A DNA stretch of 9,929 bases from Candidatus Heimdallarchaeota archaeon. GTDB taxonomy: Archaea > Asgardarchaeota > Heimdallarchaeia > Heimdallarchaeales > Kariarchaeaceae. Below the pieces are notes generated by a model, which saw only the letters and a program-made list of their open reading frames with translations, made no database searches and was not told the origin of the DNA. Location of the stretch: positions 1 to 9,929 of the forward strand of contig JAOUKW010000132.1 in assembly GCA_029882335.1 (NCBI GenBank), in the 5' to 3' direction. Position numbers and translations under genes: made by a program. Below are positions 1 to 8,321 of the stretch, piece after piece (positions within the stretch are counted from its first letter, which is position 1; each line of letters opens with the position of its first letter).

Positions 1-13
1 CTTACCCTCGCCC

Positions 14-2833
14 ATGACCCATGACATCCTTCTAAATCATAATGTAGATGTAGTTACCATATCTGATAAATCCAGTCTTTTGATGAACCTTCATCATCAA
101 GTACTATCAAGATTAATGCCTAATATCCAAATTCATAATGTATTTGATCGAGGAGAAATTTCTGATTATTTCCAGAATAAGATACAAAAAAAGAATTCTA
201 TTGAAGAAGTACTTCTAGAATTCTCTAAATATCCAAAATATTTAGAACATTTAGATATCGAATTTAGTAGAATTACTAATCTATCCACGGATAAATTAGA
301 TTTTATTAAGGATAAGAGTGTATTTCTATTCACTGATGGAACGTACAAATCAATTGATTTATTACCATTTTATGGCTCAATTTCTCCTATGGAGTTTTGG
401 AATAGATTTGATCTTTCCGATCCTATGATTAAAAGAGCGAAGGAGATTAGTATTAATGTTGATCTTGATGAAGGATATCAACATCTTATTATGCAATATT
501 TATATTATGCAGGACCAACGGAGATTGAAACAATATCTAATGACCTGAAACTTGATATAGTTATGGCACAAAAGTCTATTTTTGAATTACAAAGACAACA
601 TCTCGTTTTGTCCGGTTATTTCATTAATTCCGATAAGGAATACATTCTTACTGAAGATCGAAATGCTATTGTATCTCATAAATATGATACTAAGGAGATT
701 ACAGATGATAAATTTCAATATTTTCGAAGAAAAATCATGTACCTATTAGAACCAATTAATACAACATCATTAAACCTTGAAGATTTTCTCATTCAGTATG
801 GTCCTACAAGAAGCCCGATAGAACTAGTGGAACGATTTAGTCAATTTAACTGGAGAGATCTGAGAAATTTACTAACAAAACGGATAATTTACTTTGGTCG
901 ATTTATGGGTGGTAGATTAGTTTTTGTACATCACAAAGAGATTGATGATTTCATTAGAATTGGAAGAAAGATACATAATCTAACAGAAAAACAAATCACA
1001 TTATTAGAACTAATTTCATTACATTCTGGTTTGACGATGAAAGAATTAACTCACCTACTACAGTGGAATAGATCAGAAGTACAAGAAGAAATAAAATTTT
1101 TAGAAATTGAACTATTTATCAGTAGAATTGGCTATGATCTGTCAATGTCACATGGGGGGACTTCAGTACCAAGATATGTCGCTCTACGCGAAGTTCAAAT
1201 TACTGATGAATCAAGGAGAAATTCACAAATAAATATCATTAATCGTTGTATCGAATGGTATGGACCATTATCTCTAAGTGAATTAATTAAATTAACCAGA
1301 ATAGAATACAACGAATTAGAAAATTTACTAAATACTTTGAATTTAAGAAAATTAATTGTTAATGAACAATTATATTATACTACAGATCAATTAATCGAGG
1401 AATTAAATTCTTTTGAACAACCACCGGATGAAAATATAAATATTTTAACACCTCTTGATCCTTATTTTTACTTATCTACCGGATATACATATACCAGTCA
1501 ATACCCAAGACAAACCAAATTAAGTATATTATCGAAAGGAAAGATACAGGGTTCAGTAGATATTCGTATACCTGATAAAGATACGTTTCAAATTCTTAAT
1601 TTGCAGATTTACTCAAAACATAAATTTGATTTTGATTTTATTCGAAAAGTTGGTTTGAAATTAATGGATATTGGAAAGAGAGGTTTTCATTCATATCTAG
1701 TAAGCATAGAGGAGATTAATCTAAAACCTATACTCAATCCAATTAATCATGCTCTTGTATCAACCTTGGTAAGTGTTGGTTTTCAACAGATTGGTGATTA
1801 TCTTGTGGGAGGTATTCAAAACATTGGAAGTTATACTATTAAGGATATAATTGATGTTAAAATACTTAATCTACAGAAATTAGAACCGGAAAGGTATTCT
1901 TCCGTTGATGATTTAATCAATAAACAAGGTATTATATCTCCACTTGACGCTTTAAATAAACTTAGCTTTGATATGAAGGATAAACAACTGCATATATCAA
2001 GTGCGTTAAGAATTGGTAAATTGCATTACATAAATGGAATGTTAATATCTGATGATCTATTAATCATTGATAAAAACAATACACTACCCTCAAACGAGTT
2101 AATTAAATTACTTGATGAGCCGATTACCATCGATGAGCTTACAAGAATATTGAATATTAAAAGAGAAGAAGTTAGATCTCAAATTAATCATTATTTGAAT
2201 AAAGGTCTCATAGAACAAGTTTCTCCTTACGCAACAACACCTGAATATCGTGTGATAAAGAGAATTAAACCGATAACTCGTAAACAACTAGTAATTAATT
2301 ATATAAAATACATTACTTCAAAATATGGTCCCATTACATTTATTGATATTTTCAATCAAATTATACAATATATTGAACTTTCAAGGACTGAAGTACTAGT
2401 GTATCTAAGCATGATGATTGAAGATAAGATGATAAACTCATCTAATGTTCAACTAACATCTGATAGTCAAGATTTAGTATATTTTATGCGAGAACAGGAA
2501 AATCTATTGAAGGATCCTACCCGTCAAAAATATTTTGAAAAATGGAGTGTAATACCATCTGATAATATGCTAATCAATATAAACCAATCAGAAACCCATA
2601 TAATTCTGTATTATGGAAGTCCAATTATTTCACTCCAAATTAAAATAGAGTTAGATATTGCAATTATTGAAGAAATAAAATTTCATGATATAACAATTGT
2701 TGATGAACTATATGATGAAAATGAAGCATTTTTAATATTAGAACGATACTTAATCAGTTTAGGATATAAACAAATAAGCATAAAATCAATAGAAAATGCA
2801 AACCCGTCATTTTGGCTTGAATTAAGTAATTAG
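14..2833 (+). CDS. Large tandem winged-helix protein, Lhr C-terminal/AlkZ-like (possibly 5'-partial)
   Basis: No helicase motor motifs (Walker A, DExH) are visible. Predicted winged helices, several opening with a [YWA]GP-x-[ST]-like turn, lie near residues 155-215 (YAGPT), 240-305 (QYGPT), 325-372, 403-455 (WYGPL), 695-735 and 760-825 (KYGPI). A beta-hairpin plus alpha/beta unit follows at about 478-600 (LTPLDPY, KGKIQGSVDIRI) and again at 843-930 (YYGSPIISLQIKI). Winged helices ending in such a unit resemble the C-terminal region of Lhr helicases and the HTH_42 (AlkZ/YcaQ) glycosylase fold, judged by eye. A DNA- or RNA-binding role is inferred; catalysis is unproven. The ATG at 14 has no Shine-Dalgarno site and the frame stays open to base 2, so the true start may lie upstream. 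The next gene starts 9 nt after the TAG, indicating an operon. Confidence 0.7.
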   Translation: MTHDILLNHNVDVVTISDKSSLLMNLHHQVLSRLMPNIQIHNVFDRGEISDYFQNKIQKKNSIEEVLLEFSKYPKYLEHLDIEFSRITNLSTDKLDFIKDKSVFLFTDGTYKSIDLLPFYGSISPMEFWNRFDLSDPMIKRAKEISINVDLDEGYQHLIMQYLYYAGPTEIETISNDLKLDIVMAQKSIFELQRQHLVLSGYFINSDKEYILTEDRNAIVSHKYDTKEITDDKFQYFRRKIMYLLEPINTTSLNLEDFLIQYGPTRSPIELVERFSQFNWRDLRNLLTKRIIYFGRFMGGRLVFVHHKEIDDFIRIGRKIHNLTEKQITLLELISLHSGLTMKELTHLLQWNRSEVQEEIKFLEIELFISRIGYDLSMSHGGTSVPRYVALREVQITDESRRNSQINIINRCIEWYGPLSLSELIKLTRIEYNELENLLNTLNLRKLIVNEQLYYTTDQLIEELNSFEQPPDENINILTPLDPYFYLSTGYTYTSQYPRQTKLSILSKGKIQGSVDIRIPDKDTFQILNLQIYSKHKFDFDFIRKVGLKLMDIGKRGFHSYLVSIEEINLKPILNPINHALVSTLVSVGFQQIGDYLVGGIQNIGSYTIKDIIDVKILNLQKLEPERYSSVDDLINKQGIISPLDALNKLSFDMKDKQLHISSALRIGKLHYINGMLISDDLLIIDKNNTLPSNELIKLLDEPITIDELTRILNIKREEVRSQINHYLNKGLIEQVSPYATTPEYRVIKRIKPITRKQLVINYIKYITSKYGPITFIDIFNQIIQYIELSRTEVLVYLSMMIEDKMINSSNVQLTSDSQDLVYFMREQENLLKDPTRQKYFEKWSVIPSDNMLININQSETHIILYYGSPIISLQIKIELDIAIIEEIKFHDITIVDELYDENEAFLILERYLISLGYKQISIKSIENANPSFWLELSN

Positions 2834-2836
2834 GTG
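2832..2836 (+). promoter_or_regulatory. Shine-Dalgarno site deciding the start of the second large gene
   Basis: AGGTG, complementary to the archaeal anti-Shine-Dalgarno (CACCU), lies across the TAG stop of the upstream gene and ends 6 nt before ATG 2843. This favours ATG 2843 over the GTG at 2834, whose bases are part of the site. Confidence 0.55.
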
Positions 2837-2842
2837 GATAAA

Positions 2843-5098
2843 ATGATCGATTTCCGCGACTTAATTCGAATTTGGGTAAAAAAACAAGTATATGATATCA
2901 AACCTAATTTATATCTAGATAAAAAAATTGAGCTAGTTGTTGATAAAGGGATCATGATCTATGGGAATTTTGGCATACAGGCTAGAACAGGATTGAGCAG
3001 TAAAAATACAGTTCGACGTCAATTAAAAAATTGTATTCAGATGCCTTGGAACAACGTGAATCGATACTTTAGTTATGAAAATCTATCTTTACTCAAGGAG
3101 TTATATAAAAAACAATCAGAAAATCAGGATCTATTAAATTTCATGCAAGATGTAAACGGGAAATCCATTTCATCAATTGAAAGTTTCTTAGATCTTCCCC
3201 CGTTAGAAGTTAAAAATTTATTAAAAACAGAACAGAAAAATTGGCAAATCTATTCCAAAAATGATATTGTTTGGAATATTGATACATACACCCAGCAATA
3301 TCATAGTGAAAAAAATATTGGTAACGAAATTATAGAAAAAATTATTCTTAAATTACTTAATTCCTATCCTCTCATCAAATTAGATCAACTCAAGTATTTT
3401 GTTGATTTAGATGATTACACACTCAATAAAACCATAAAAAGATTAAGTGATAAAAATCTAATAAAGAAAAGAATTACAAGACAGGAAAATATTGATGAAT
3501 TAATTTGTCTAAAAGATGAAAAATTGGATATTTCAGATATTGACTGGGATGAAGCACCAAAATTTATTTTAGAAAAAAGAGATTTTATGGTAGAATTATT
3601 GAAATTAAATGTTGAGTTTAAAGATATTCCAGGTAACTATTGGTTCTTTATGAAAGGAGTCCCCCAAATAACTTTTAATCTGAAATCAATACCAAAAATG
3701 TATAAATATCAGATTTATGGCATTTATCGCCTTGCAACAATAACAGAGGATTTAAATCAAATTTTAGATGAATTAAACAGTTTATTTGAATTTTATAAGA
3801 TAAAAGTAGATAATAATTATAAAGATCAAACAATTACAAATCGAGTGATAAAGTCACTAAAATTTCTTTTGAAAAGAGGTTATCAATTAGAGAATAAGGA
3901 ATTAATAAGATACTTAAATCAAGGAATGGATGTAAATCAATCAGAAAAACCAAGTGAAGATCGTGGAAATAAATTATCAATAAATTTAAATCAATTATAT
4001 TCGAAAATAATTGAAAAACAGATCAATATGAATCTAAGCCCATTAGAATTATTATCCTTAATGGGTCCGTTTGAGAGTATAGAATCTATTTGTATTCGTA
4101 CAAATACTGCACCTAATGATTTGAACTTAGAGGATATTGCATTTATATCAGGTATAGACAGTAGGAATCAATTTGTACCCATTGATCTAATACCTGTTGT
4201 TTTATCTGGATGGCCGAGAACAGGTAATTTATCACTAATAGATAACCAAATCATTAAATCAATTGGCAATGGTTTGACTTTAGATGAGTTGGTAAAAAAA
4301 AGCAAATTACATGCAAATAAAATTAAACAACGACTTCTTTACTTAGAGAAAATTAGAATATTAAAAAGAAGGATCTCTATAGATTTAAATATTGATAAAT
4401 GTATTTGGGAACCCTTTCATAAAGGTCTTGATCTACCTAATCATACAATCGAAAGTAAGTCTATGGTATCAATTGGTAAAATTCTACATTTATTACTTGG
4501 ATTTAACTTCCCACTGACCAAATCTCAATGTATAAAATATTTAGGTATAACTGCATCCGAGTTTGAAAGAATAGTTAGTAATCTGATGAAAAAGAATTTA
4601 ATTACTGAAGGTTACTTTTTAGAAATTAAAGAACCTCAGTATATTGCGACCTCTCTTTTAGATAACCAGACATCTGAAGTGATTGATGAAGAAGAAAACT
4701 ATTTGTCGGATACTATACAGTTATTCCCCATGCAAGACCCAATCACCCAATTTAACCTACCTACATTAATTATGAGTCATTCACATCTGCAATTAACCAA
4801 AAGATTACCTGTTGAGGCAGAATATTGGTTTGTATTGGATAACGGAATGCCTGTTGGATATTTAATTAAAACCCATTGTAACTTGAACTTAATTGATTAT
4901 GAGATAGAAATATTAGTGGTTAAAGAATATGAAACAAATTCTTTCATTTCAGATCTCATTCAAAAAATAGTTAGTTTACTACGATCATGGTATAACGCTG
5001 AATTAATGATAACTACTATTAATAATCAACCAATAAAAAGTAATAAGTGGGAAGGATTACATTTTATGATAGAGGCAATTGGAGTAAAAATGAAGTAA
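2843..5098 (+). CDS. Second tandem winged-helix protein, Lhr C-terminal/AlkZ-like
   Basis: This 751-aa protein is probably a divergent relative and partner of the upstream product. Winged-helix-like segments lie at about 171-211, 396-440 (LMGPFES turn), 470-511 and 547-592. Hairpin-plus-helix units lie at about 265-322 (YWFFMKGVPQITFNLKS) and 625-732 (YWFVLDNGMPVGYLIKT), the last ending in TINNQPI, which resembles the end of Lhr C-terminal domains. The first ~145 residues are not recognised. No transmembrane segment, signal peptide or NTPase motif is seen. ATG 2843 is preferred for its AGGTG ribosome-binding site; GTG 2834 would add three residues. The gene starts 9 nt after the preceding stop, so the two are almost certainly co-transcribed. 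A nucleic-acid-binding role is inferred from fold resemblance only; catalytic residues cannot be assigned. Confidence 0.75.
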   Translation: MIDFRDLIRIWVKKQVYDIKPNLYLDKKIELVVDKGIMIYGNFGIQARTGLSSKNTVRRQLKNCIQMPWNNVNRYFSYENLSLLKELYKKQSENQDLLNFMQDVNGKSISSIESFLDLPPLEVKNLLKTEQKNWQIYSKNDIVWNIDTYTQQYHSEKNIGNEIIEKIILKLLNSYPLIKLDQLKYFVDLDDYTLNKTIKRLSDKNLIKKRITRQENIDELICLKDEKLDISDIDWDEAPKFILEKRDFMVELLKLNVEFKDIPGNYWFFMKGVPQITFNLKSIPKMYKYQIYGIYRLATITEDLNQILDELNSLFEFYKIKVDNNYKDQTITNRVIKSLKFLLKRGYQLENKELIRYLNQGMDVNQSEKPSEDRGNKLSINLNQLYSKIIEKQINMNLSPLELLSLMGPFESIESICIRTNTAPNDLNLEDIAFISGIDSRNQFVPIDLIPVVLSGWPRTGNLSLIDNQIIKSIGNGLTLDELVKKSKLHANKIKQRLLYLEKIRILKRRISIDLNIDKCIWEPFHKGLDLPNHTIESKSMVSIGKILHLLLGFNFPLTKSQCIKYLGITASEFERIVSNLMKKNLITEGYFLEIKEPQYIATSLLDNQTSEVIDEEENYLSDTIQLFPMQDPITQFNLPTLIMSHSHLQLTKRLPVEAEYWFVLDNGMPVGYLIKTHCNLNLIDYEIEILVVKEYETNSFISDLIQKIVSLLRSWYNAELMITTINNQPIKSNKWEGLHFMIEAIGVKMK
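5086..5090 (-). terminator. Oligo-T termination signal for the kinase gene (candidate)
   Basis: On the minus strand a T5 tract lies 12 nt beyond the stop of the polyprenol-kinase-type gene, inside the 3' end of the converging gene. Archaeal RNA polymerase terminates at T tracts without needing a hairpin. Such tracts are common in AT-rich DNA, so support is modest. Confidence 0.25.
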
Positions 5099-5103
5099 TT
5101 TTT
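5099..5103 (+). terminator. Oligo-T termination signal for the two-gene + strand operon (candidate)
   Basis: A T5 tract starts directly after the TAA of the second large gene and overlaps the stop codon of the converging gene. Position and composition fit an archaeal intrinsic terminator; the tract is short. Confidence 0.3.
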
Positions 5104-5797
5104 ATGAGATCAATTGCTCTATGAATAAACCAGCTATGGTACAAAATAAGGGTATCGTTAAATTATCTAACCCGAATGGTGAAATTAATTCGACAATAGA
5201 ACTAATAACCGCAATACTCAAAGAAATCAAGAGAATGGTGCTAAATTGATAATCAAACAACCCTAATGCATGATATAAAGATAGAATGACTATTAATACA
5301 ATAAATGTAACAATAAATGCAGCTAGGGTACCTTCTAATGTCTTTTCCAAATTTAAAATCTTATTCTTACCATATTTCACTCCAATGATATTTGCAAATG
5401 CATCCCCAAATACCACTGGCAGAAATCCCACTTGTAATAACCATCCCATATCAAAAAAGAAGTAAATTAATAATGTCAATGAAATTGAATAATATACAAC
5501 ACCAAGTGAATTACCTGTTTTAAAAACATCTAATTTGAATTTAGGAATGGGTGAGAGAGGACAGGTAAAAAATGTAAATAATATAAATGAAACACCAATC
5601 AAAGTAGGCAACCAGTTGACACTGAATAAAATTGGACATAGGATAACTAATCCTCCTATTGCAATATGGATTACCTTTCTTGCCATAAATCCAGATATCT
5701 TCTCTGATTTCCTCAATTTTGTTATATAATATATTACACCCAGTATGTATAGATACGTGACTGGAATCAGTAATAGATCAATCAATGTCAATCCCAT
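5102..5797 (-). CDS. Diacylglycerol/polyprenol (dolichol, phytol) kinase-family membrane protein
   Basis: This 231-aa protein has about seven hydrophobic segments (roughly 5-25, 42-60, 62-80, 98-115, 120-138, 155-178, 185-230), so it is an integral membrane protein. It carries the motifs of the SEC59/VTE5/Dgk1 family (COG0170-type): RKVIH at 40-44, GNSLG at 95-99, GDAFA at 131-135 followed by IGVKYGK, KTLEG at 152-156, and E203 with SPFGLDN at 206-212. Family members phosphorylate long-chain lipid alcohols (dolichol, phytol, diacylglycerol) using CTP. In an archaeon the likely substrate is a polyprenol or geranylgeraniol, feeding prenyl-phosphate recycling for glycan carriers or ether lipids; the substrate is inferred. 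Length is normal for prokaryotic members. No Shine-Dalgarno site precedes ATG 5797; an AT-rich, weakly TATA-like stretch lies about 20 nt upstream. The gene converges on the + strand operon with a 3-bp gap. Confidence 0.88.
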   Translation of the reverse strand: MGLTLIDLLLIPVTYLYILGVIYYITKLRKSEKISGFMARKVIHIAIGGLVILCPILFSVNWLPTLIGVSFILFTFFTCPLSPIPKFKLDVFKTGNSLGVVYYSISLTLLIYFFFDMGWLLQVGFLPVVFGDAFANIIGVKYGKNKILNLEKTLEGTLAAFIVTFIVLIVILSLYHALGLFDYQFSTILLISLSIAVISSIVELISPFGLDNLTIPLFCTIAGLFIEQLIS

Positions 5798-5862
5798 ATT
5801 TTTAAATGATAATTTAGTATTTTAATTCTATCGCGAGTCTGATTTAAAACAATGCACTAAAT

Positions 5863-5871
5863 AAAAAAAAA
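5863..5871 (-). terminator. T9 terminator downstream of the S9 peptidase gene
   Basis: Nine consecutive A on the + strand read as T9 on the minus strand, about 70 nt after the peptidase stop and before the next minus-strand gene. It is one of the longest homopolymer T runs in any intergenic stretch here and fits a hairpin-independent archaeal terminator. It implies that peptidase and kinase are separate transcripts. Confidence 0.45.
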
Positions 5872-5942
5872 TATTTCTAATATAATCGTATTTTATTACA
5901 AAATGAATGTGTGAGTATTTAGGAATAAAATAATGTAAGTAT

Positions 5943-7874
5943 CTATTGTAAATGCTTCAAAAAGAAAGTAGTGATGCTCTCATAACAAATAATTTTATTC
6001 TTAAACTTAATAATATCATGACCTTCGTCATCAAATATCAATAATTCACTTATTTTACCTTTATCTGTCATAGTCTTATTGATTTCTTCTGATTCATCCA
6101 CGACCACTCGAGGATCATTTCTACCTTGTATTATTAATAATGGTGATTCAATCGAGTCTACATACGTTTTAGGTGATCTCTCGATAAAGAAATCTTTATC
6201 CTTTTCAGGATGGCCTATCGTAATGTCGAAATAAGACTGCCAACTTGGTGGTAATCGATGATAAAATCCAATTAAATCATAAGGACCAAATAAATCGCAA
6301 CCAGCACTCCATAATTCTGGATGCCTTGCCATTAATGTCAATGTCATATATCCACCATATGAACGACCCATAACAGCTCTCCTTGTAGAATCAATCAAAG
6401 GATCATTTTCAAGGAATTTTAATCCTTCAATATGATCTAATCTATCATTACCACCCCAATCCTTATCAACCATTTTCATGTAATTGAACCCATATCCCGT
6501 AGAACCACGAACATTGGGGACAAATACTGCAAATCCATGTAATGTAAGAAATTGAATAATTGGCATGGAAAACCAAGTAAAATCAGGTCTTTCCTGACCC
6601 TGAGGACCTCCGTGAATATAGACTACCAATGGTCGTGGTCCCTCAAAACCTAGTTTGGGTGATGGTCGATATAATCTTGCAGAGATGAGTAATCCGTCAA
6701 AACTGGTATAATTCGCATTTTCTCCCTCAGACAAATAATCTTGATTTATGCCAAGAATTCTTTCATTAGATAACTGCTTACTCGTAATTTCACCTTCATT
6801 TAATTGTAAAATAAATATTTGAGATGGCATTGTTGCCTTTGTATAAGACACAACAACTTCCTTCACCGATTTCTCAATATCAACTTTCATTTGATCCCAA
6901 GATAAACCAAGAATAACTCCATTTGTTATGGGCTCATACTTTCCAATAACATTGTATTTTATTGACATCTTTTTCTCATCAGGTAGATATTCAGCAAGGT
7001 ACACTTCAGAACATCCATCTACATTATAATGAATAAAATATACATCATCATATAGTCGTTGTAGTCCTTCCATTACTTGATCCATCTCGAAATTAGTAAA
7101 CCCAATCTCTTCTAAATTACCTGATCCATCTAGTGGTAATCTACAAATACTACGTTTATCATTAAATAATGTTGATGTGGTTAATAAAGCAGTATTATTC
7201 TCAATGAAGTAAAAATAATACATTCCTGCAAGTATTATCTCCTCATCTTCTTTTCTTTGATCCATTGGAATTCCATATAATAAAGAATCAACTCCTTCTT
7301 TATGTAAATAGAAAACACTATCCCCATTGGAATAAACTTCAGAAGTTATCAAAGTTGAATGATCTTTTGTTACACCAGCCAAAAATTTACCATAATCTGT
7401 TTTACCATAGGAAATTCTAGTATTATCATTAAAATTAACTTGTAGTAATTCATTTCCCCTTTCTGTTCTGTTATCTATATTGAAATATGCTATATTTGCC
7501 TGATGGTCATAATATATCATAATTACCTGCATTCCTGGATATTCATTGAAAATTGGTTCAGGAATACCTCCAGTAAGAGGAATTAAACAAGGTTGATATA
7601 ATTCATCTCCATTTTGATCTACCATAACCATTATCTTATTCAATTTAGGAAGTAATACAAAATTTGAACCAGCCATTAAATGTGGATTTTGTAAAGCAGT
7701 TCCATCTGGTAACAGTGGAGATGGCACACTACCATTGATATCCATATCATAAAGACTATACATTCCAGACATATTACCTATAAAGTAAATTTTTCCATCA
7801 TGAATTTCTGGTACCAACAATTGTTTTGCAGATAATAAACTTTGTATCGGATATTTGGGATTTAACAAACTCAT
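5943..7874 (-). CDS. S9 family serine peptidase (acylaminoacyl-peptidase/prolyl oligopeptidase type)
   Basis: This 643-aa enzyme has an N-terminal beta-propeller-like region (about 1-385, with repeats such as DGKIYFIGNMSGMYSLY) and a C-terminal alpha/beta-hydrolase domain (about 390-643). The hydrolase carries the oxyanion-side motif YIHGGPQG (419-426), VRGSTGYG (455-462), the nucleophile elbow GRSYGGY with Ser505, Asp587 in GRNDPRV, and His619 in DEGHD, so the triad is complete. Family members cleave short peptides, removing N-acylated or otherwise accessible N-terminal residues; the propeller restricts access to small substrates. No signal peptide or membrane segment is seen, so a cytoplasmic peptide-turnover role is likely. 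ATG 7874 has no Shine-Dalgarno site, but a TATA-like box lies about 22 nt upstream, suggesting a leaderless mRNA. Exact substrate class (acylaminoacyl or dipeptidyl) cannot be fixed from sequence. Confidence 0.93.
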   Translation of the reverse strand: MSLLNPKYPIQSLLSAKQLLVPEIHDGKIYFIGNMSGMYSLYDMDINGSVPSPLLPDGTALQNPHLMAGSNFVLLPKLNKIMVMVDQNGDELYQPCLIPLTGGIPEPIFNEYPGMQVIMIYYDHQANIAYFNIDNRTERGNELLQVNFNDNTRISYGKTDYGKFLAGVTKDHSTLITSEVYSNGDSVFYLHKEGVDSLLYGIPMDQRKEDEEIILAGMYYFYFIENNTALLTTSTLFNDKRSICRLPLDGSGNLEEIGFTNFEMDQVMEGLQRLYDDVYFIHYNVDGCSEVYLAEYLPDEKKMSIKYNVIGKYEPITNGVILGLSWDQMKVDIEKSVKEVVVSYTKATMPSQIFILQLNEGEITSKQLSNERILGINQDYLSEGENANYTSFDGLLISARLYRPSPKLGFEGPRPLVVYIHGGPQGQERPDFTWFSMPIIQFLTLHGFAVFVPNVRGSTGYGFNYMKMVDKDWGGNDRLDHIEGLKFLENDPLIDSTRRAVMGRSYGGYMTLTLMARHPELWSAGCDLFGPYDLIGFYHRLPPSWQSYFDITIGHPEKDKDFFIERSPKTYVDSIESPLLIIQGRNDPRVVVDESEEINKTMTDKGKISELLIFDDEGHDIIKFKNKIICYESITTFFLKHLQ

Positions 7875-7890
7875 TTAGCCTTAATTGTAT

Positions 7891-7910
7891 TAAATATATC
7901 TAAATATTTT
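7891..7910 (-). promoter_or_regulatory. TATA-type promoter of the S9 peptidase gene (candidate)
   Basis: On the minus strand the sequence reads AAAATATTTAGATATATTTA. The core GATATATTTA is centred about 22 nt before ATG 7874 and has an A-rich, BRE-like stretch upstream. At the usual archaeal spacing, transcription would start at or next to the ATG. Confidence is limited by the AT-rich background. Confidence 0.35.
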
Positions 7911-7997
7911 GTTCAAGGATATTCGAATAAGAATAACTAATAATACCATTCAAAACCAAAAATACGTCAAATATAGTACAAAATAATTCAGAGTAAA

Positions 7998-8321
7998 TTA
8001 ATCAAGACACATTACAACTTCATCAATTTCTTCTTTTCTTGCATTCGCATATCCCTTTTCAACCCGAACTTTAACGAAACCCGATTTTTCTAATACACGA
8101 ATGGAACCTACATTATCCAATGCAGCTCTTGCATATAGTGGTCTTTCAATGATTTCACTCAGAAATAACTTAAGAGCTAGCGTAGTGTATCCCTTTCCCC
8201 AAAACTCTCTATCTATCCAATAAGTTATTTCTGGATCTCCAAACATAATAAATTTGGCAATATGGCCGATAACTATGTTATCTAAGAGAATTGTACGAAT
8301 CAACACTTTATCATTATTCAT
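7998..8321 (-). CDS. Short GNAT-family N-acetyltransferase (RimJ/RimL type)
   Basis: This 107-aa protein matches the core of the RimJ/RimL GNAT group. A central strand (VIGHIAKF, 17-24) leads to TYWIDREFWGKGYTTLAL (33-50), the acetyl-CoA-binding motif A. ALDNVGSIRVLEKSGF (67-82) is the typical N-x-x-S...K-x-GF motif B. Such enzymes transfer acetyl from acetyl-CoA to an amine, often a protein N-terminus or small molecule; the substrate here is unknown. RimL-type proteins are usually about 160-190 aa, so the N-terminal strand and two helices that help form the acceptor site appear absent. The start is well supported: AGGTGAT lies 5 nt upstream, and two consecutive in-frame TGA codons just before the ATG rule out a longer frame. 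The ATG overlaps the stop of the upstream small ORF, indicating translational coupling. Confidence 0.82.
   Translation of the reverse strand: MNNDKVLIRTILLDNIVIGHIAKFIMFGDPEITYWIDREFWGKGYTTLALKLFLSEIIERPLYARAALDNVGSIRVLEKSGFVKVRVEKGYANARKEEIDEVVMCLD

Noticed and set aside
166..348. 60-codon frame on the minus strand inside the first large gene
   Set aside because: It lies wholly within a strongly supported gene on the other strand, has no promoter or ribosome-binding site and no recognisable protein features.
1..5098. Defence or CRISPR-type system around the large proteins
   Set aside because: There are no direct-repeat arrays, nuclease motifs or NTPase motifs; the visible content is winged helices and small beta/alpha units only.
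5535..5729. 64-codon + strand frame inside the polyprenol-kinase-type gene
   Set aside because: It is antisense to conserved motifs and membrane segments of a real gene; its hydrophobic runs mirror the overlapping gene.
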